DNA of 42,638 bases. Origin: Clostridium sp. GTDB taxonomy: Bacteria; Bacillota; Clostridia; Lachnospirales; Lachnospiraceae. Positions 18,663 through 27,492 of this stretch are shown piece by piece. The DNA lies in the NCBI GenBank assembly GCA_023664325.1, contig JAMPFS010000028.1:1-42638 (forward strand). The letters run 5' to 3'. Position 1 is the first letter of the stretch. Every line of letters begins with the position of its first letter. The notes under the pieces are model-generated. The model was not told the origin of the DNA. It saw nothing but the letters and a program-made list of their open reading frames with translations, and searched no databases. The translations under genes and the position numbers were made by a program.

Positions 18663-19259
18663 ATGGTTATCAAATATGCTGAATTGGAAACGGTGTGCGG
18701 CGTTACGAGTAAACTGCCGGACAATGAAGGGGTAGAGATTGCTTTTGCAGGCAAATCAAATGTGGGAAAATCTTCTTTGATTAATGGATTGCTCAACCGA
18801 AAATCACTTGCCCGCACATCCTCACAGCCCGGCAAAACACAGACGATTAATTTTTATAAGATTAATCGACAGTTTTACTTTGTGGATTTGCCCGGATATG
18901 GATATGCAAAGGTATCCGTCAAAGAACGGGAGAAATGGGGAAAAATGATCGAAAATTACCTGCACACCTCCCGGAAGCTTGCGCTTGTTTTTTTGCTGAT
19001 TGATATCCGGCATGAGCCGTCAGCAAATGATAAAATGATGTATGACTGGATTTTGCATAATGGTTTTACTCCGGTTATTATTGCCACAAAAGCGGATAAA
19101 ATCAAGCGCTCCCAACTGCAAAAACAGATCAAGGTGATCCGGACAAAGCTGGAAATGCAGGCAGGGGATCTATTGTTTCCGTTTTCGGCTCTTTCCAAAC
19201 AGGGAAGGGAGGAAATTTTAGAATATATTGAGATGATTGTAAAAGAGGCAGAATGTTAA
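18663..19259 (+). CDS. engB: Ribosome biogenesis GTP-binding protein EngB/YsxC
   Basis: The 198-residue GTPase is needed for late assembly of the 50S subunit in related bacteria. G motifs are visible: G1 GKSNVGKSS (30-38), G3 DLPGYG, G4 TKADK and G5 FSALSK. The start at 18663 follows CGGAGGAGAAAA; an in-frame ATG at 18633 lies before this site. The lon-engB order is common in Firmicutes. The stop codon overlaps the last bases of the opposing DUF4364 gene by 4 bp, so there is no room for a terminator between them. Confidence 0.95.
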   Translation: MVIKYAELETVCGVTSKLPDNEGVEIAFAGKSNVGKSSLINGLLNRKSLARTSSQPGKTQTINFYKINRQFYFVDLPGYGYAKVSVKEREKWGKMIENYLHTSRKLALVFLLIDIRHEPSANDKMMYDWILHNGFTPVIIATKADKIKRSQLQKQIKVIRTKLEMQAGDLLFPFSALSKQGREEILEYIEMIVKEAEC

Positions 19260-19774
19260 CCATCCTGCCATACCTTTGTAATTAAAAACTGATAGATTTC
19301 TTCACTTTTCTCCTGCCAGGAATCGCAGATATGGATTGCCTGTTCCTGGGTGGGAACTGTAATTTTTATCTCAAGCAGCGTCTGGTTCCGCTCCTTGATG
19401 CTGCACTGCGCGATATACTCATTGTTAGAAGGGTAGTAGTCTGACGAGATGGCAGATTCGTTGCGAAGCTCGATTTTCTGCTCAGTCAGGTAATTTAAGA
19501 TATCCATTTTGATGGAGTCGGATATCTTAAATTCAAATAGTTCGACCGCTTCTTTTCCCTGTTCTGTAATTTCATAAAGAGAATGGTTCCGCTCAATGGT
19601 CGGCTTGATAAAGTCATTCTCAATCAGTTCATTTTGGGCAATCTGCAAATTAAAATAGTTTGTGTAGCCCTTGTCTAAAATAAACTGGGAAATTTGGGAA
19701 CCGGTAAGCGGGAAATCCACCCGATCGAGCATATATAAAATTATCAGTTTGTATAACATTAATCCGTCGCCCAT
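19256..19774 (-). CDS. DUF4364 family protein, winged-helix-like
   Basis: The 172-residue protein matches the DUF4364 family of Clostridia. Its N-terminal half (YMLDRVDFPLTGSQISQFIL, then ITEQGKEAVELF) resembles a winged-helix transcription regulator such as PadR or MarR types. The C-terminal half is a mixed alpha/beta domain of unknown role. The start has AAGGAG upstream. It lies 17 bp downstream of the malic enzyme gene on the same strand and probably shares its transcript. It overlaps engB tail to tail by 4 bp. A DNA-binding role is an inference from the N-terminal pattern; no target is known. Confidence 0.8.
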   Translation of the reverse strand: MGDGLMLYKLIILYMLDRVDFPLTGSQISQFILDKGYTNYFNLQIAQNELIENDFIKPTIERNHSLYEITEQGKEAVELFEFKISDSIKMDILNYLTEQKIELRNESAISSDYYPSNNEYIAQCSIKERNQTLLEIKITVPTQEQAIHICDSWQEKSEEIYQFLITKVWQDG

Positions 19775-19791
19775 ATAAGTACTCCTTGAGT

Positions 19792-20943
19792 TTATCTGAT
19801 GTGAGCCTTTACAGCAGCGCTTACGGCATCTGCAACCCGTGGGTCAAATGCTTCCGGCATGATAAAGTTGTCATTTAGTTCTTCATCTGATACTAAGGCT
19901 GCAATGGCATTTGCAGCAGCCAGTTTCATTTCTTCTGTGATGATAGAGGCACGGCCTTCTAATGCGCCTTTAAAGATGCCTGGGAATGCAACTACGTTGT
20001 TTACCTGGTTAGGGAAATCGGAACGTCCGGTTCCCACGATTCTTGCACCGGCAGCTTTAGCGGCATCAGGCATAATTTCCGGTGTTGGATTCGCCATAGC
20101 AAACAGAATGGAATCTTTGTTCATGGACTGCACCATTTCGGCACTCACGATACCGGGCGCGGATACGCCGACAAAGATATCTGCGCCAACTAAGGCATCT
20201 GCCAGGCTGCCTGTCTTGCCGGATAAGTTTGTAACCTTAATCATTTCCTCCTGCATCCAGTTAAGCCCTTTGTAATCTTTATGTAAAATGCCATTGCGGT
20301 CACACATGGTAACATCCGAAAAACCATAGGTTAATAAAAGCTTTGTGATGGCAATTCCGGCGGAACCGGCGCCGTTTACTACCACCTTGCAGTTTTCTTT
20401 TTTCTTGCCTGTGAGGCGCAGCCCGTTAATGATTCCGGATAAAACAACAATGGCAGTGCCGTGCTGGTCATCATGAAATACCGGTATGTCAAGCGCTTCA
20501 TTTAAGCGGCGCTCGATTTCAAAACAGCGGGGAGCGGAGATATCTTCCAAATTGATGCCGCCAAAGGCAGGCGCAATACGGATTACGGTATCTATAATTT
20601 CCTCGGTATCCTGGGTATCTAAGCAGATTGGAACTGCATTGACGTCGCCAAAAGATTTGAACAGGACGGCTTTTCCCTCCATAACCGGCATGGCGGCAGC
20701 AGCGCCGATATTTCCAAGACCTAACACGGCGCTTCCGTCTGAAATAACGGCAACTGTATTGCCTTTTTGTGTGTATTTGTATACATCATCAGGATTCTCA
20801 GCGATTTTCCTGCAAGGTTCTGCAACACCAGGTGTATATGCTAAGGATAAGTCCTCCCGGGTTTTTACTTCGCATTTTGGCTCGGTACTCATTTTACCTG
20901 CCCATTTTTCATGTAACTGTAGTGATTTTTCGTAAATATCCAT
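19792..20943 (-). CDS. NAD(P)-dependent malic enzyme
   Basis: The 383-residue enzyme oxidatively decarboxylates malate to pyruvate and CO2. It is a short bacterial malic enzyme: the N-terminal domain has SLAYTPGVAEPCR and GDVNAVPICLDT, the metal and substrate region is FHDDQHGTAIV, and the Rossmann fold has VNGAGSAGIAI. The start follows AAAGGTGG. It is the first gene of a leftward pair with the DUF4364 gene. Cofactor preference (NAD or NADP) cannot be settled from motifs alone, so no symbol is given. In a fermenting organism it would link the C4 acids to pyruvate. Confidence 0.92.
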   Translation of the reverse strand: MDIYEKSLQLHEKWAGKMSTEPKCEVKTREDLSLAYTPGVAEPCRKIAENPDDVYKYTQKGNTVAVISDGSAVLGLGNIGAAAAMPVMEGKAVLFKSFGDVNAVPICLDTQDTEEIIDTVIRIAPAFGGINLEDISAPRCFEIERRLNEALDIPVFHDDQHGTAIVVLSGIINGLRLTGKKKENCKVVVNGAGSAGIAITKLLLTYGFSDVTMCDRNGILHKDYKGLNWMQEEMIKVTNLSGKTGSLADALVGADIFVGVSAPGIVSAEMVQSMNKDSILFAMANPTPEIMPDAAKAAGARIVGTGRSDFPNQVNNVVAFPGIFKGALEGRASIITEEMKLAAANAIAALVSDEELNDNFIMPEAFDPRVADAVSAAVKAHIR

Positions 20944-21080
20944 TTTTATCCACCTTTAAAATATAATTCATGTGTAAAGATACACTTTTTATATTATCAT
21001 TTTGGAACTAATTCCGCAAGATGCATTGCGAAATTACAGGTTTTTGAAGGATGGAAACAGCGGGTTATGCGGGTTATGGG

Positions 21081-21108
21081 TTTACAATTTGGAAAAGTGT
21101 GGTATAAT
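21081..21108 (+). promoter_or_regulatory. Promoter of rho
   Basis: TTTACA (21081-21086) and TATAAT (21103-21108) are separated by 16 bp. The resulting rho leader is about 115 nt long and AT-rich. No clear promoter for the divergent malic enzyme gene was found in the rest of the 286-bp gap. Confidence 0.65.
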
Positions 21109-21229
21109 CGGAATAGTTAAATGATCTTTTTTGTTCAAATATTTACCCAATGATTAATAAAATTTTGAATAATTGCGGTTTGTCTTCTTTGGAATGTTTT
21201 GTAGGGGGCAAGATTAGAAAGGAGTTTAT

Positions 21230-22702
21230 ATGAATTACGAGAAGATGACTTTGGCAGAATTGCGGGATACTGCGAAAGAACTGGGAATCAAAGGTGTCAG
21301 CACGATGAAAAAGGGTGAATTGACGCAGCTGCTTCAGGCTGTAAAGGGGCATCAGGCTGCCGGAAAGGCTGTACAAAAAGATGGCAGGCATCCTGCAAAA
21401 GACACGCGTGAGGGCAGGACTACTGCTGTCAAAAAAGAGGGGGAGGCAGAAGAGAAAAAAATGGAGGATACTGTGGCAAAGGATCCGGCAGCACGGCAGG
21501 CACGGAATGTAAGTGAGAAAACAGAGGTACGGCAAAAAACGGATTCGATAGCGGTTGACCACAATTTAGACAGTGGCAAGGAGGCAAATGGCATCCTGGA
21601 GGTTATGCCGGATGGGTTTGGATTTATCCGGTGTGAGAATTATCTTCCGGGCGAGAATGATATTTATGTTTCACCTGCCCAGATTAAGCGTTTTAACTTA
21701 AAGAGCGGGGATATCATCATTGGAAATCAGAAAGTGAAAACGGAAAAAGAAAAGTTTGCAGCGCTTTTGTATATCAAAACGATCAATGGATATCCGTTGG
21801 AGGAGGCTGTTAAGCGTAAGAATTTTGAAGACCTGACACCGATTTTTCCGGATGAGAGGATCCGGCTGGAAAACCAGCATGCAAAAGGTATTTCCATGCG
21901 TATTATGGATTTGTTAGCCCCGATTGGCAAGGGGCAGCGCGGAATGATCGTTGCGCCGCCGAAAGCCGGCAAGACAACGCTGCTTAAGCAGATCGCAGTC
22001 AGCATCAGCCGGACATATAAGGATATGCATTTGATTGTACTATTGATTGATGAGCGGCCGGAGGAGGTTACGGATATCCGGGAAACCATTGAAGGACCTA
22101 ACGTTGAGGTTATTTATTCTACCTTTGATGAGCTGCCGGAGCATCATAAGCGTGTATCGGAAATGGTATTAGAACGCGCCAAGCGTTTAGTCGAGCATAA
22201 GGAAGATGTGGTTATTTTATTGGATTCTATTACAAGGCTTGCCAGGGCATATAACCTGACGGTTCCACCGAGCGGCAGGACATTAACTGGTGGTCTTGAT
22301 CCGGCAGCGCTTCACATGCCAAAGAAATTTTTTGGAGCAGCCCGTAATATGCGTGAAGGAGGTTCCCTTACCGTGCTTGCCACTGCGCTAGTGGAGACCG
22401 GTTCTAAGATGGATGATGTTGTATTTGAGGAATTTAAGGGAACCGGTAATATGGAACTTGTATTAAACCGAAAGCTTCAGGAAAAGAGGATTTTCCCTGC
22501 GATTGATATTGTAAAATCCGGTACAAGACGTGATGATTTGCTTTTGACACCGTTGGAGTTGGAAGCTGTGGAGGCAATGCATAAGGAATTTTCAGGAAAC
22601 CGTGCGGAGGACACGATTGAGGAGGTTTTAAAGCTGTTTGTGAGGACAAAGGATAACAAAGAGTTTTTGGATCTGATAAAGCGGTCGCTGCTCCGAAAGT
22701 AA
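21230..22702 (+). CDS. rho: Transcription termination factor Rho
   Basis: This 490-residue RNA-dependent ATPase terminates transcription. The N-terminal Rho_N domain (residues 2-36, MTLAELRDTAKELGIK region) is followed by a charged low-complexity linker (about 37-118) rich in Lys, Glu and Ala. Next come the cold-shock-like RNA-binding domain (GILEVMPDGFGFIR) and the RecA-like motor with Walker A PPKAGKTTL (Lys248), VILLDSITR and the Q/R-loop region. ATG 21230 follows AAAGGAG. It is the first gene of the rho-rpmE-DUF1385-prmC-prfA group. The linker makes it longer than Bacillus Rho, a feature seen in other Clostridia. Confidence 0.96.
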   Translation: MNYEKMTLAELRDTAKELGIKGVSTMKKGELTQLLQAVKGHQAAGKAVQKDGRHPAKDTREGRTTAVKKEGEAEEKKMEDTVAKDPAARQARNVSEKTEVRQKTDSIAVDHNLDSGKEANGILEVMPDGFGFIRCENYLPGENDIYVSPAQIKRFNLKSGDIIIGNQKVKTEKEKFAALLYIKTINGYPLEEAVKRKNFEDLTPIFPDERIRLENQHAKGISMRIMDLLAPIGKGQRGMIVAPPKAGKTTLLKQIAVSISRTYKDMHLIVLLIDERPEEVTDIRETIEGPNVEVIYSTFDELPEHHKRVSEMVLERAKRLVEHKEDVVILLDSITRLARAYNLTVPPSGRTLTGGLDPAALHMPKKFFGAARNMREGGSLTVLATALVETGSKMDDVVFEEFKGTGNMELVLNRKLQEKRIFPAIDIVKSGTRRDDLLLTPLELEAVEAMHKEFSGNRAEDTIEEVLKLFVRTKDNKEFLDLIKRSLLRK

Positions 22703-22709
22703 AAAATAC

Positions 22710-22738
22710 TTGCATTTCTGATAATCCTGTGATAATAT
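22710..22738 (+). promoter_or_regulatory. Probable promoter of rpmE
   Basis: TTGCAT (22710-22715) and TAATAT (22733-22738) have a 17-bp spacer and begin only 8 bp after the rho stop codon. It would let rpmE be made independently of rho. Confidence 0.5.
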
Positions 22739-22795
22739 GTAGAAGTTGTTTAGGCGGGTTGGAATCTGCCAATATATTTAGAGAGGTGCAATAAG

Positions 22796-23005
22796 ATGAG
22801 AGAAGGAATTCATCCAAATTATTATCAGGCAAAAGTAGTATGTAACTGTGGGAACGAGTTCGTAACCGGATCCACAAAGGAAGAAATTCATGTAGAGATT
22901 TGTTCAAAGTGCCATTCTTTCTATACCGGACAGCAAAAGGCGGCACAGGCTCGCGGTCGTATTGATAAATTCAACCGTAAGTACGGAGTTAATCAGGCTA
23001 ATTAG
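22796..23005 (+). CDS. rpmE: 50S ribosomal protein L31, zinc-binding (C+) form
   Basis: The 69-residue protein begins MREGIHPNYY, the standard L31 start. Cys16, Cys18, Cys36 and Cys39 form the zinc-binding set, so this is the C+ form and not the zinc-free YtiA/RpmE2 form. L31 bridges the two ribosomal subunits. The ribosome site is GAGAGGTG. A terminator at 23016-23045 follows directly. Confidence 0.96.
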   Translation: MREGIHPNYYQAKVVCNCGNEFVTGSTKEEIHVEICSKCHSFYTGQQKAAQARGRIDKFNRKYGVNQAN

Positions 23006-23015
23006 TAACGTTTTA

Positions 23016-23045
23016 AGGTTGGGATTATGGAATCTCAGCCTTTTT
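23016..23045 (+). terminator. Rho-independent terminator after rpmE
   Basis: An 11-bp stem with two G-U pairs (23016-23026 with 23031-23041) and a 4-nt loop ATGG runs into five T (23041-23045). Confidence 0.8.
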
Positions 23046-23118
23046 GCGTATATGGGAAAAATATGTTATGATTACGGTGTAAGAGGAAATGGATTTGAAA
23101 GTTTGAGGTTGATTGTAT

Positions 23119-24072
23119 ATGGAGGAAAGATTACCAAAGGGAACATTAGGCGGGCAGGCTGTAATTGAAGGTGTAATGATGAGAGGACCAAAGTGTTATT
23201 CCGTTGCTGTCAGACGTCCGGATCGCAAGATAGAGGTCAAACTTGAAAAGTATCAGCCTGTAAGTGAGAAGTATGCTGTCTGTAAAGTACCATTTATCCG
23301 TGGTATTGTTAATTTTGCTGAGTCTTTAGCAGTGGGCATGAAGACACTTTCCTATTCCTCTTCTTTTTATGAGGAGGACGAAGTGGAGACAAAGGCGGAT
23401 CAGGTAATTAAGAACGTATTTAAAGAAAAAGCAGAGAGCGTGATGATTGGTCTTACGATGCTGGTATCTGTCATTTTGGCAGTGGCGCTGTTTATGATGC
23501 TGCCAGCCGGAATTGCCGAGTTTATTGGAAAATGGGTGAAAAACAGGATTGTATTGTCCATGATAGAAGGCGTGATCCGGCTGTTGATTTTTGTTCTATA
23601 TGTATTGTTGATTTCACAGATGGAAGACATAAAAAGGGTATTTATGTACCACGGCGCAGAGCATAAGACGATCAACTGCTATGAGGCAGGAGAGGAGCTG
23701 ACGCCGGAGAATGTGGCAAAGCACAGCCGTTATCATAAGCGGTGTGGAACGAGCTTCCTGTTTATTGTTATGGTTGTCAGTATCTTTGTATTTATGTTCA
23801 TTCATGCAGAACAGATGTGGCTTCGTTTTCTGCTTCGGCTTTTGTTGATTCCGGTTGTGGCAGGGATTTCTTATGAATTTATCCGTTTGGCAGGCCGTAC
23901 GGATAACGCAGTGATGAATGTTTTGAGTAAGCCGGGAATGTGGATTCAGCAGCTTACAACAAAAAACCCGGACGAGGAAATGATACAGGTGGCTATTATT
24001 TCGGTTGAGACAGTCTTGCAGGGCAAGATCTATGCGGATGCGATAAATGAAGCCCAGGGCATTAAAAGGTAG
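23119..24072 (+). CDS. DUF1385 membrane protein (YqhQ-like)
   Basis: The 317-residue protein starts at ATG 23119 with GAGGTT upstream; a TTG at 23113 is less likely. The N-terminus LGGQAVIEGVMMRGP is the DUF1385 signature. There are about four hydrophobic segments, in two pairs (about residues 115-140 and 152-172, then about 215-232 and 238-258), separated by the conserved YHGAEHKTINCYEAGE stretch with several His and Cys residues that could bind metal. The biochemical role of the family is unknown; the Bacillus relative is YqhQ. It sits between rpmE and prmC, a conserved Clostridia neighbourhood that also includes prfA. It is 8 bp from prmC, so they are probably co-transcribed. Confidence 0.85.
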   Translation: MEERLPKGTLGGQAVIEGVMMRGPKCYSVAVRRPDRKIEVKLEKYQPVSEKYAVCKVPFIRGIVNFAESLAVGMKTLSYSSSFYEEDEVETKADQVIKNVFKEKAESVMIGLTMLVSVILAVALFMMLPAGIAEFIGKWVKNRIVLSMIEGVIRLLIFVLYVLLISQMEDIKRVFMYHGAEHKTINCYEAGEELTPENVAKHSRYHKRCGTSFLFIVMVVSIFVFMFIHAEQMWLRFLLRLLLIPVVAGISYEFIRLAGRTDNAVMNVLSKPGMWIQQLTTKNPDEEMIQVAIISVETVLQGKIYADAINEAQGIKR

Positions 24073-24080
24073 GGATTCAT

Positions 24081-24965
24081 ATGGCAGCGATTGCGGATTT
24101 GCTTATATATGGAAAGGAACAATTGGAAAAGAGTGGAAATGAATATGCCAAGTATGAGCGCAAGGTGCTTTTAGAGGAGGCTTTGGGCTGCAATTATATG
24201 TATATGCTGATGAATGGAACAGAGGAAGTGCCAAAACAGAAGGAGATACAGTATAAGGAGTGGATCAAACAGCGGTGCAGCCATTATCCACTGCAATATA
24301 TATTAGGCTATGCGCATTTTATGGATTATACATTTCTGGTAAATGAAAGTGTACTGATTCCCAGAAACGATACAGAGGTTTTGGTGGAGACAGCGGATGA
24401 ACTGCTTCATGCATGGGAAATGGCGGATTCCGGTGCGGAGATTTTGGCAAGCCGGAACGGAACAAAGAAGATTCGGGTATTGGATCTTTGCTGTGGATCC
24501 GGATGTATTGGCATCTCGCTGAAACTGTACCACAAAGAAATTGACCTTGTGCTGTCGGATGATTCACACGAGGCATTGGAGGTTGCGAGAAAAAATCTTG
24601 CAAAATATGATGTAAATGCAGAGGTGCTTCAGGGGGATTTATTTGAAACATTTACCGGCAAAGCGAAGCTTATTGTCAGTAATCCGCCTTATATCGGGTC
24701 GGATGAAATACCAACCCTGATGCCGGAGGTTCGGGAATATGAACCGATGTCTGCTTTGGACGGAGGTTTGGATGGTCTTGATTTTTATCGGAGGATTTTA
24801 GATCAGGCTTGTTCCTATTTAGAAGAAGATGGATATTTGATGTTTGAGATTGGGTGTAACCAGGGAGAGGCAGTCTGCAATATGATGAAAGAAAAGGGTT
24901 TTTTGGATGTGCAGAGAAAGCAAGATTATGCAGGGCTTGACCGTGTGGTATATGGACATTTGTAG
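24081..24965 (+). CDS. prmC: Release factor glutamine methyltransferase PrmC
   Basis: The 294-residue SAM-dependent methyltransferase modifies the glutamine of the GGQ motif in release factors. An N-terminal helical domain contains the PLQYILGYAHFMDYTF motif. The catalytic domain has the SAM-binding VLDLCCGSGCIGIS segment and the NPPY motif at residues 201-204. Its substrate, RF1, is encoded immediately downstream (prfA). The start is 8 bp after the DUF1385 gene with AGGTAGGG upstream. Confidence 0.95.
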   Translation: MAAIADLLIYGKEQLEKSGNEYAKYERKVLLEEALGCNYMYMLMNGTEEVPKQKEIQYKEWIKQRCSHYPLQYILGYAHFMDYTFLVNESVLIPRNDTEVLVETADELLHAWEMADSGAEILASRNGTKKIRVLDLCCGSGCIGISLKLYHKEIDLVLSDDSHEALEVARKNLAKYDVNAEVLQGDLFETFTGKAKLIVSNPPYIGSDEIPTLMPEVREYEPMSALDGGLDGLDFYRRILDQACSYLEEDGYLMFEIGCNQGEAVCNMMKEKGFLDVQRKQDYAGLDRVVYGHL

Positions 24966-25026
24966 CGACAGTTGATGAGAGAAATGCAGCCGTTTAGGTG
25001 TAAAGATAAAAAGTGAGGATGGAAAG

Positions 25027-26100
25027 ATGTTTGATAAATTAGAAGATATGTTGGCGAGATATGAGGCGGTTTTGGAAATGCTCAGTGAGCCGGATGTGAT
25101 GAATGACCAGAAGCGGTATACGGAGCTTATGAAGGAGCAGAGCGATTTGGCACCGCTTGCTGCCAAGTATAAGGAATATCTGGCTGCGAAACAGGCAATT
25201 GAGGACAGCATTGCCATGTTAGAGGAAGAAAAAGATGAGGAGATGCGGGAACTGGCAAAAGAGGAGTTAAGCGATTCCAAAGAAGCAGTCGAGCGCATTG
25301 AGCAGGAGTTAAAGATTTTACTGCTTCCGAAAGATCCCAATGACGACAAGAACGTTGTCGTGGAGCTTCGCGCCGGCGCCGGTGGGGATGAGTCTGCGCT
25401 GTTTGCCGCAGAGGTGTTCCGCATGTATCAGAAATATGCGGATAAGATGCGCTGGAAAACCGAGTTAATCAGCTTAAATGAGAACGGAATCGGTGGATTT
25501 AAGGAATGTTCGTTTATGATTAACGGAAAAGGCGCCTTTTCACGCCTTAAGTATGAAAGCGGCGTCCACCGTGTACAGCGTGTGCCGGAAACGGAGTCGG
25601 GAGGACGGATTCATACTTCCACGATGACGGTGGCAATTATGCCGGAGGCAGAGGAAGTGGATTTTGAACTGGATATGAATGACTGCAAATTTGATGTGTT
25701 CCGTGCATCCGGCAATGGAGGCCAGTGTGTCAATACAACGGATTCTGCGGTGCGTCTGACACATATTCCAACCGGTATCGTGATTTCCTGCCAGGATGAA
25801 AAGTCACAGCTTAAGAATAAGGACAAGGCGCTGAAGGTTTTGCGGGCGAAGCTTTACGATTTGGAGCTGCAAAAGGCGCATGATGAGGAGGCGGAGCTGC
25901 GCAAGAGCCAGGTGGGAACCGGAGACCGTTCCGAGAAGATACGCACCTACAATTTCCCGCAGGGGCGTGTGACCGACCATCGGATTAAGCTTACGCTTCA
26001 CAGGCTTGACCAGGTGATGAATGGGGATCTGGATGAAATTATTGACAGCCTGACAGCGGCTGACCAGGCAGCAAAGCTTGCGAAGATGAATGAGGATTAG
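25027..26100 (+). CDS. prfA: Peptide chain release factor 1
   Basis: The 357-residue factor recognises UAA and UAG. The GGQ motif (Gly231, Gly232, Gln233, in GNGGQCVNT) triggers peptide release. The codon-recognition tripeptide is Pro187-Glu188-Thr189 (PET) where PAT or PVT is common, and it sits in the expected RVPxTESGGRIHTST context. RF2 would carry SPF, so this is RF1. It follows prmC by 61 bp. The ribosome site is AGTGAGGATGG. Confidence 0.96.
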   Translation: MFDKLEDMLARYEAVLEMLSEPDVMNDQKRYTELMKEQSDLAPLAAKYKEYLAAKQAIEDSIAMLEEEKDEEMRELAKEELSDSKEAVERIEQELKILLLPKDPNDDKNVVVELRAGAGGDESALFAAEVFRMYQKYADKMRWKTELISLNENGIGGFKECSFMINGKGAFSRLKYESGVHRVQRVPETESGGRIHTSTMTVAIMPEAEEVDFELDMNDCKFDVFRASGNGGQCVNTTDSAVRLTHIPTGIVISCQDEKSQLKNKDKALKVLRAKLYDLELQKAHDEEAELRKSQVGTGDRSEKIRTYNFPQGRVTDHRIKLTLHRLDQVMNGDLDEIIDSLTAADQAAKLAKMNED

Positions 26101-26194
26101 GGGTATGGAAGAGGGCATGGATAGCTATGCGAATATAAAGAATGAGAAACAAAAAAAAGAGGAATCCGTAAGGATTAGAAAAGGAGAGAGTGTT

Positions 26195-27460
26195 ATGGGA
26201 ATGACAATGACACAGAAAATTTTAGCTGCGCACGCCGGACTGGAATCGGTCGAGGCGGGACAGCTGATTGAGGCGGATTTGGATTTGGTGTTAGGGAATG
26301 ATGTGACGACGCCGGTTGCGATTCATGAGATGGAGAAATTTAAGACGGACAAGGTGTTTGACAAGGACAAGATTGCCATGGTTATGGATCATTTCACGCC
26401 AAACAAGGATATTAAGAGTGCAGAGCATTGTAAATGCGTAAGGGAATATGCGTGTAACCAGGAGATCACGAATTTCTTTGATGTCGGGGAGATGGGGATT
26501 GAGCATGCCCTGCTTCCGGAAAAAGGTTTGATTGTAGCCGGTGAAGCCTGCATTGGCGCGGATTCCCATACCTGTACCTACGGTGCATTAGGCGCGTTTT
26601 CCACGGGTGTCGGCTCCACGGATATGGCGGCAGGAATGGCAACCGGAAAGGCATGGTTTAAGGTGCCGTCAGCGATTCAGTTTGTCCTGACCGGAAAACC
26701 GGGAAAGTGGGTCAGCGGTAAGGATATCATCTTACATATCATCGGCATGATTGGCGTGGATGGCGCACTTTATAAGTCAATGGAATTTGTTGGAGATGGT
26801 ATCGCACATTTATCCATGGATGACCGTTTTTCTATGGCGAATATGGCGATTGAAGCCGGGGCAAAGAACGGCATTTTCCCTGTGGATGAAAATACGATTG
26901 CCTATATGAAGGAGCATTCGGTTAAGGAGTACAAGATATATGAGGCGGATGAGGATGCGGTTTATGATGAAACCTATACGATTGATTTGAGTAAATTGGA
27001 GCCGACCGTGGCATTTCCACATTTGCCGGAGAACACGAAGCCAATCAGTGAGGTGCCGGACATTTCGATTGACCAGGTGGTAATCGGTTCGTGTACCAAC
27101 GGACGGATTGAGGATTTACGGATTGCCGCAAAGATATTAGAGGGCAGGAAATGTGCAAAGGGACTTCGGGTGATCGTGATTCCGGCAACGCAGGCAATTT
27201 ATTTACAGGCAATGGAAGAGGGATTGTTAAAAACCTTTATCGAGGCTGGCGCAGTGGTTTCTACGCCGACCTGCGGGCCATGTCTTGGCGGGCATATGGG
27301 AATCCTTGCAGCCGGGGAAAAAGCGGTCGCAACAACGAACCGGAATTTTGTAGGCCGTATGGGACATGTGGATTCGGAGATTTATCTGGCATCCCCTGCG
27401 GTGGCGGCAGCTTCGGCAGTGGCGGGTAAGATTTCGTGTCCGTGCCAAATCGGACTGTAG
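26195..27460 (+). CDS. leuC: 3-isopropylmalate dehydratase large subunit
   Basis: The 421-residue aconitase-family subunit works with LeuD to convert 2-isopropylmalate to 3-isopropylmalate in leucine synthesis. The 4Fe-4S ligands are Cys300 (SCTNGR), Cys360 and Cys363 (TCGPCLGGHMG). GADSHTCTYGALGAFSTG is the substrate-site block. Its length fits the shorter archaeal and clostridial LeuC type, as opposed to the 465-residue enterobacterial form. ATG 26195 follows AAGGAGAG; a frame open to 26090 would overlap prfA and is not used. Homoaconitase-like use is possible for this subfamily, but the leuB neighbour favours leucine. Confidence 0.94.
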   Translation: MGMTMTQKILAAHAGLESVEAGQLIEADLDLVLGNDVTTPVAIHEMEKFKTDKVFDKDKIAMVMDHFTPNKDIKSAEHCKCVREYACNQEITNFFDVGEMGIEHALLPEKGLIVAGEACIGADSHTCTYGALGAFSTGVGSTDMAAGMATGKAWFKVPSAIQFVLTGKPGKWVSGKDIILHIIGMIGVDGALYKSMEFVGDGIAHLSMDDRFSMANMAIEAGAKNGIFPVDENTIAYMKEHSVKEYKIYEADEDAVYDETYTIDLSKLEPTVAFPHLPENTKPISEVPDISIDQVVIGSCTNGRIEDLRIAAKILEGRKCAKGLRVIVIPATQAIYLQAMEEGLLKTFIEAGAVVSTPTCGPCLGGHMGILAAGEKAVATTNRNFVGRMGHVDSEIYLASPAVAAASAVAGKISCPCQIGL

Positions 27461-27492
27461 ACAAGTGTTTGTAAAAATTTTTCAAGGCATCC

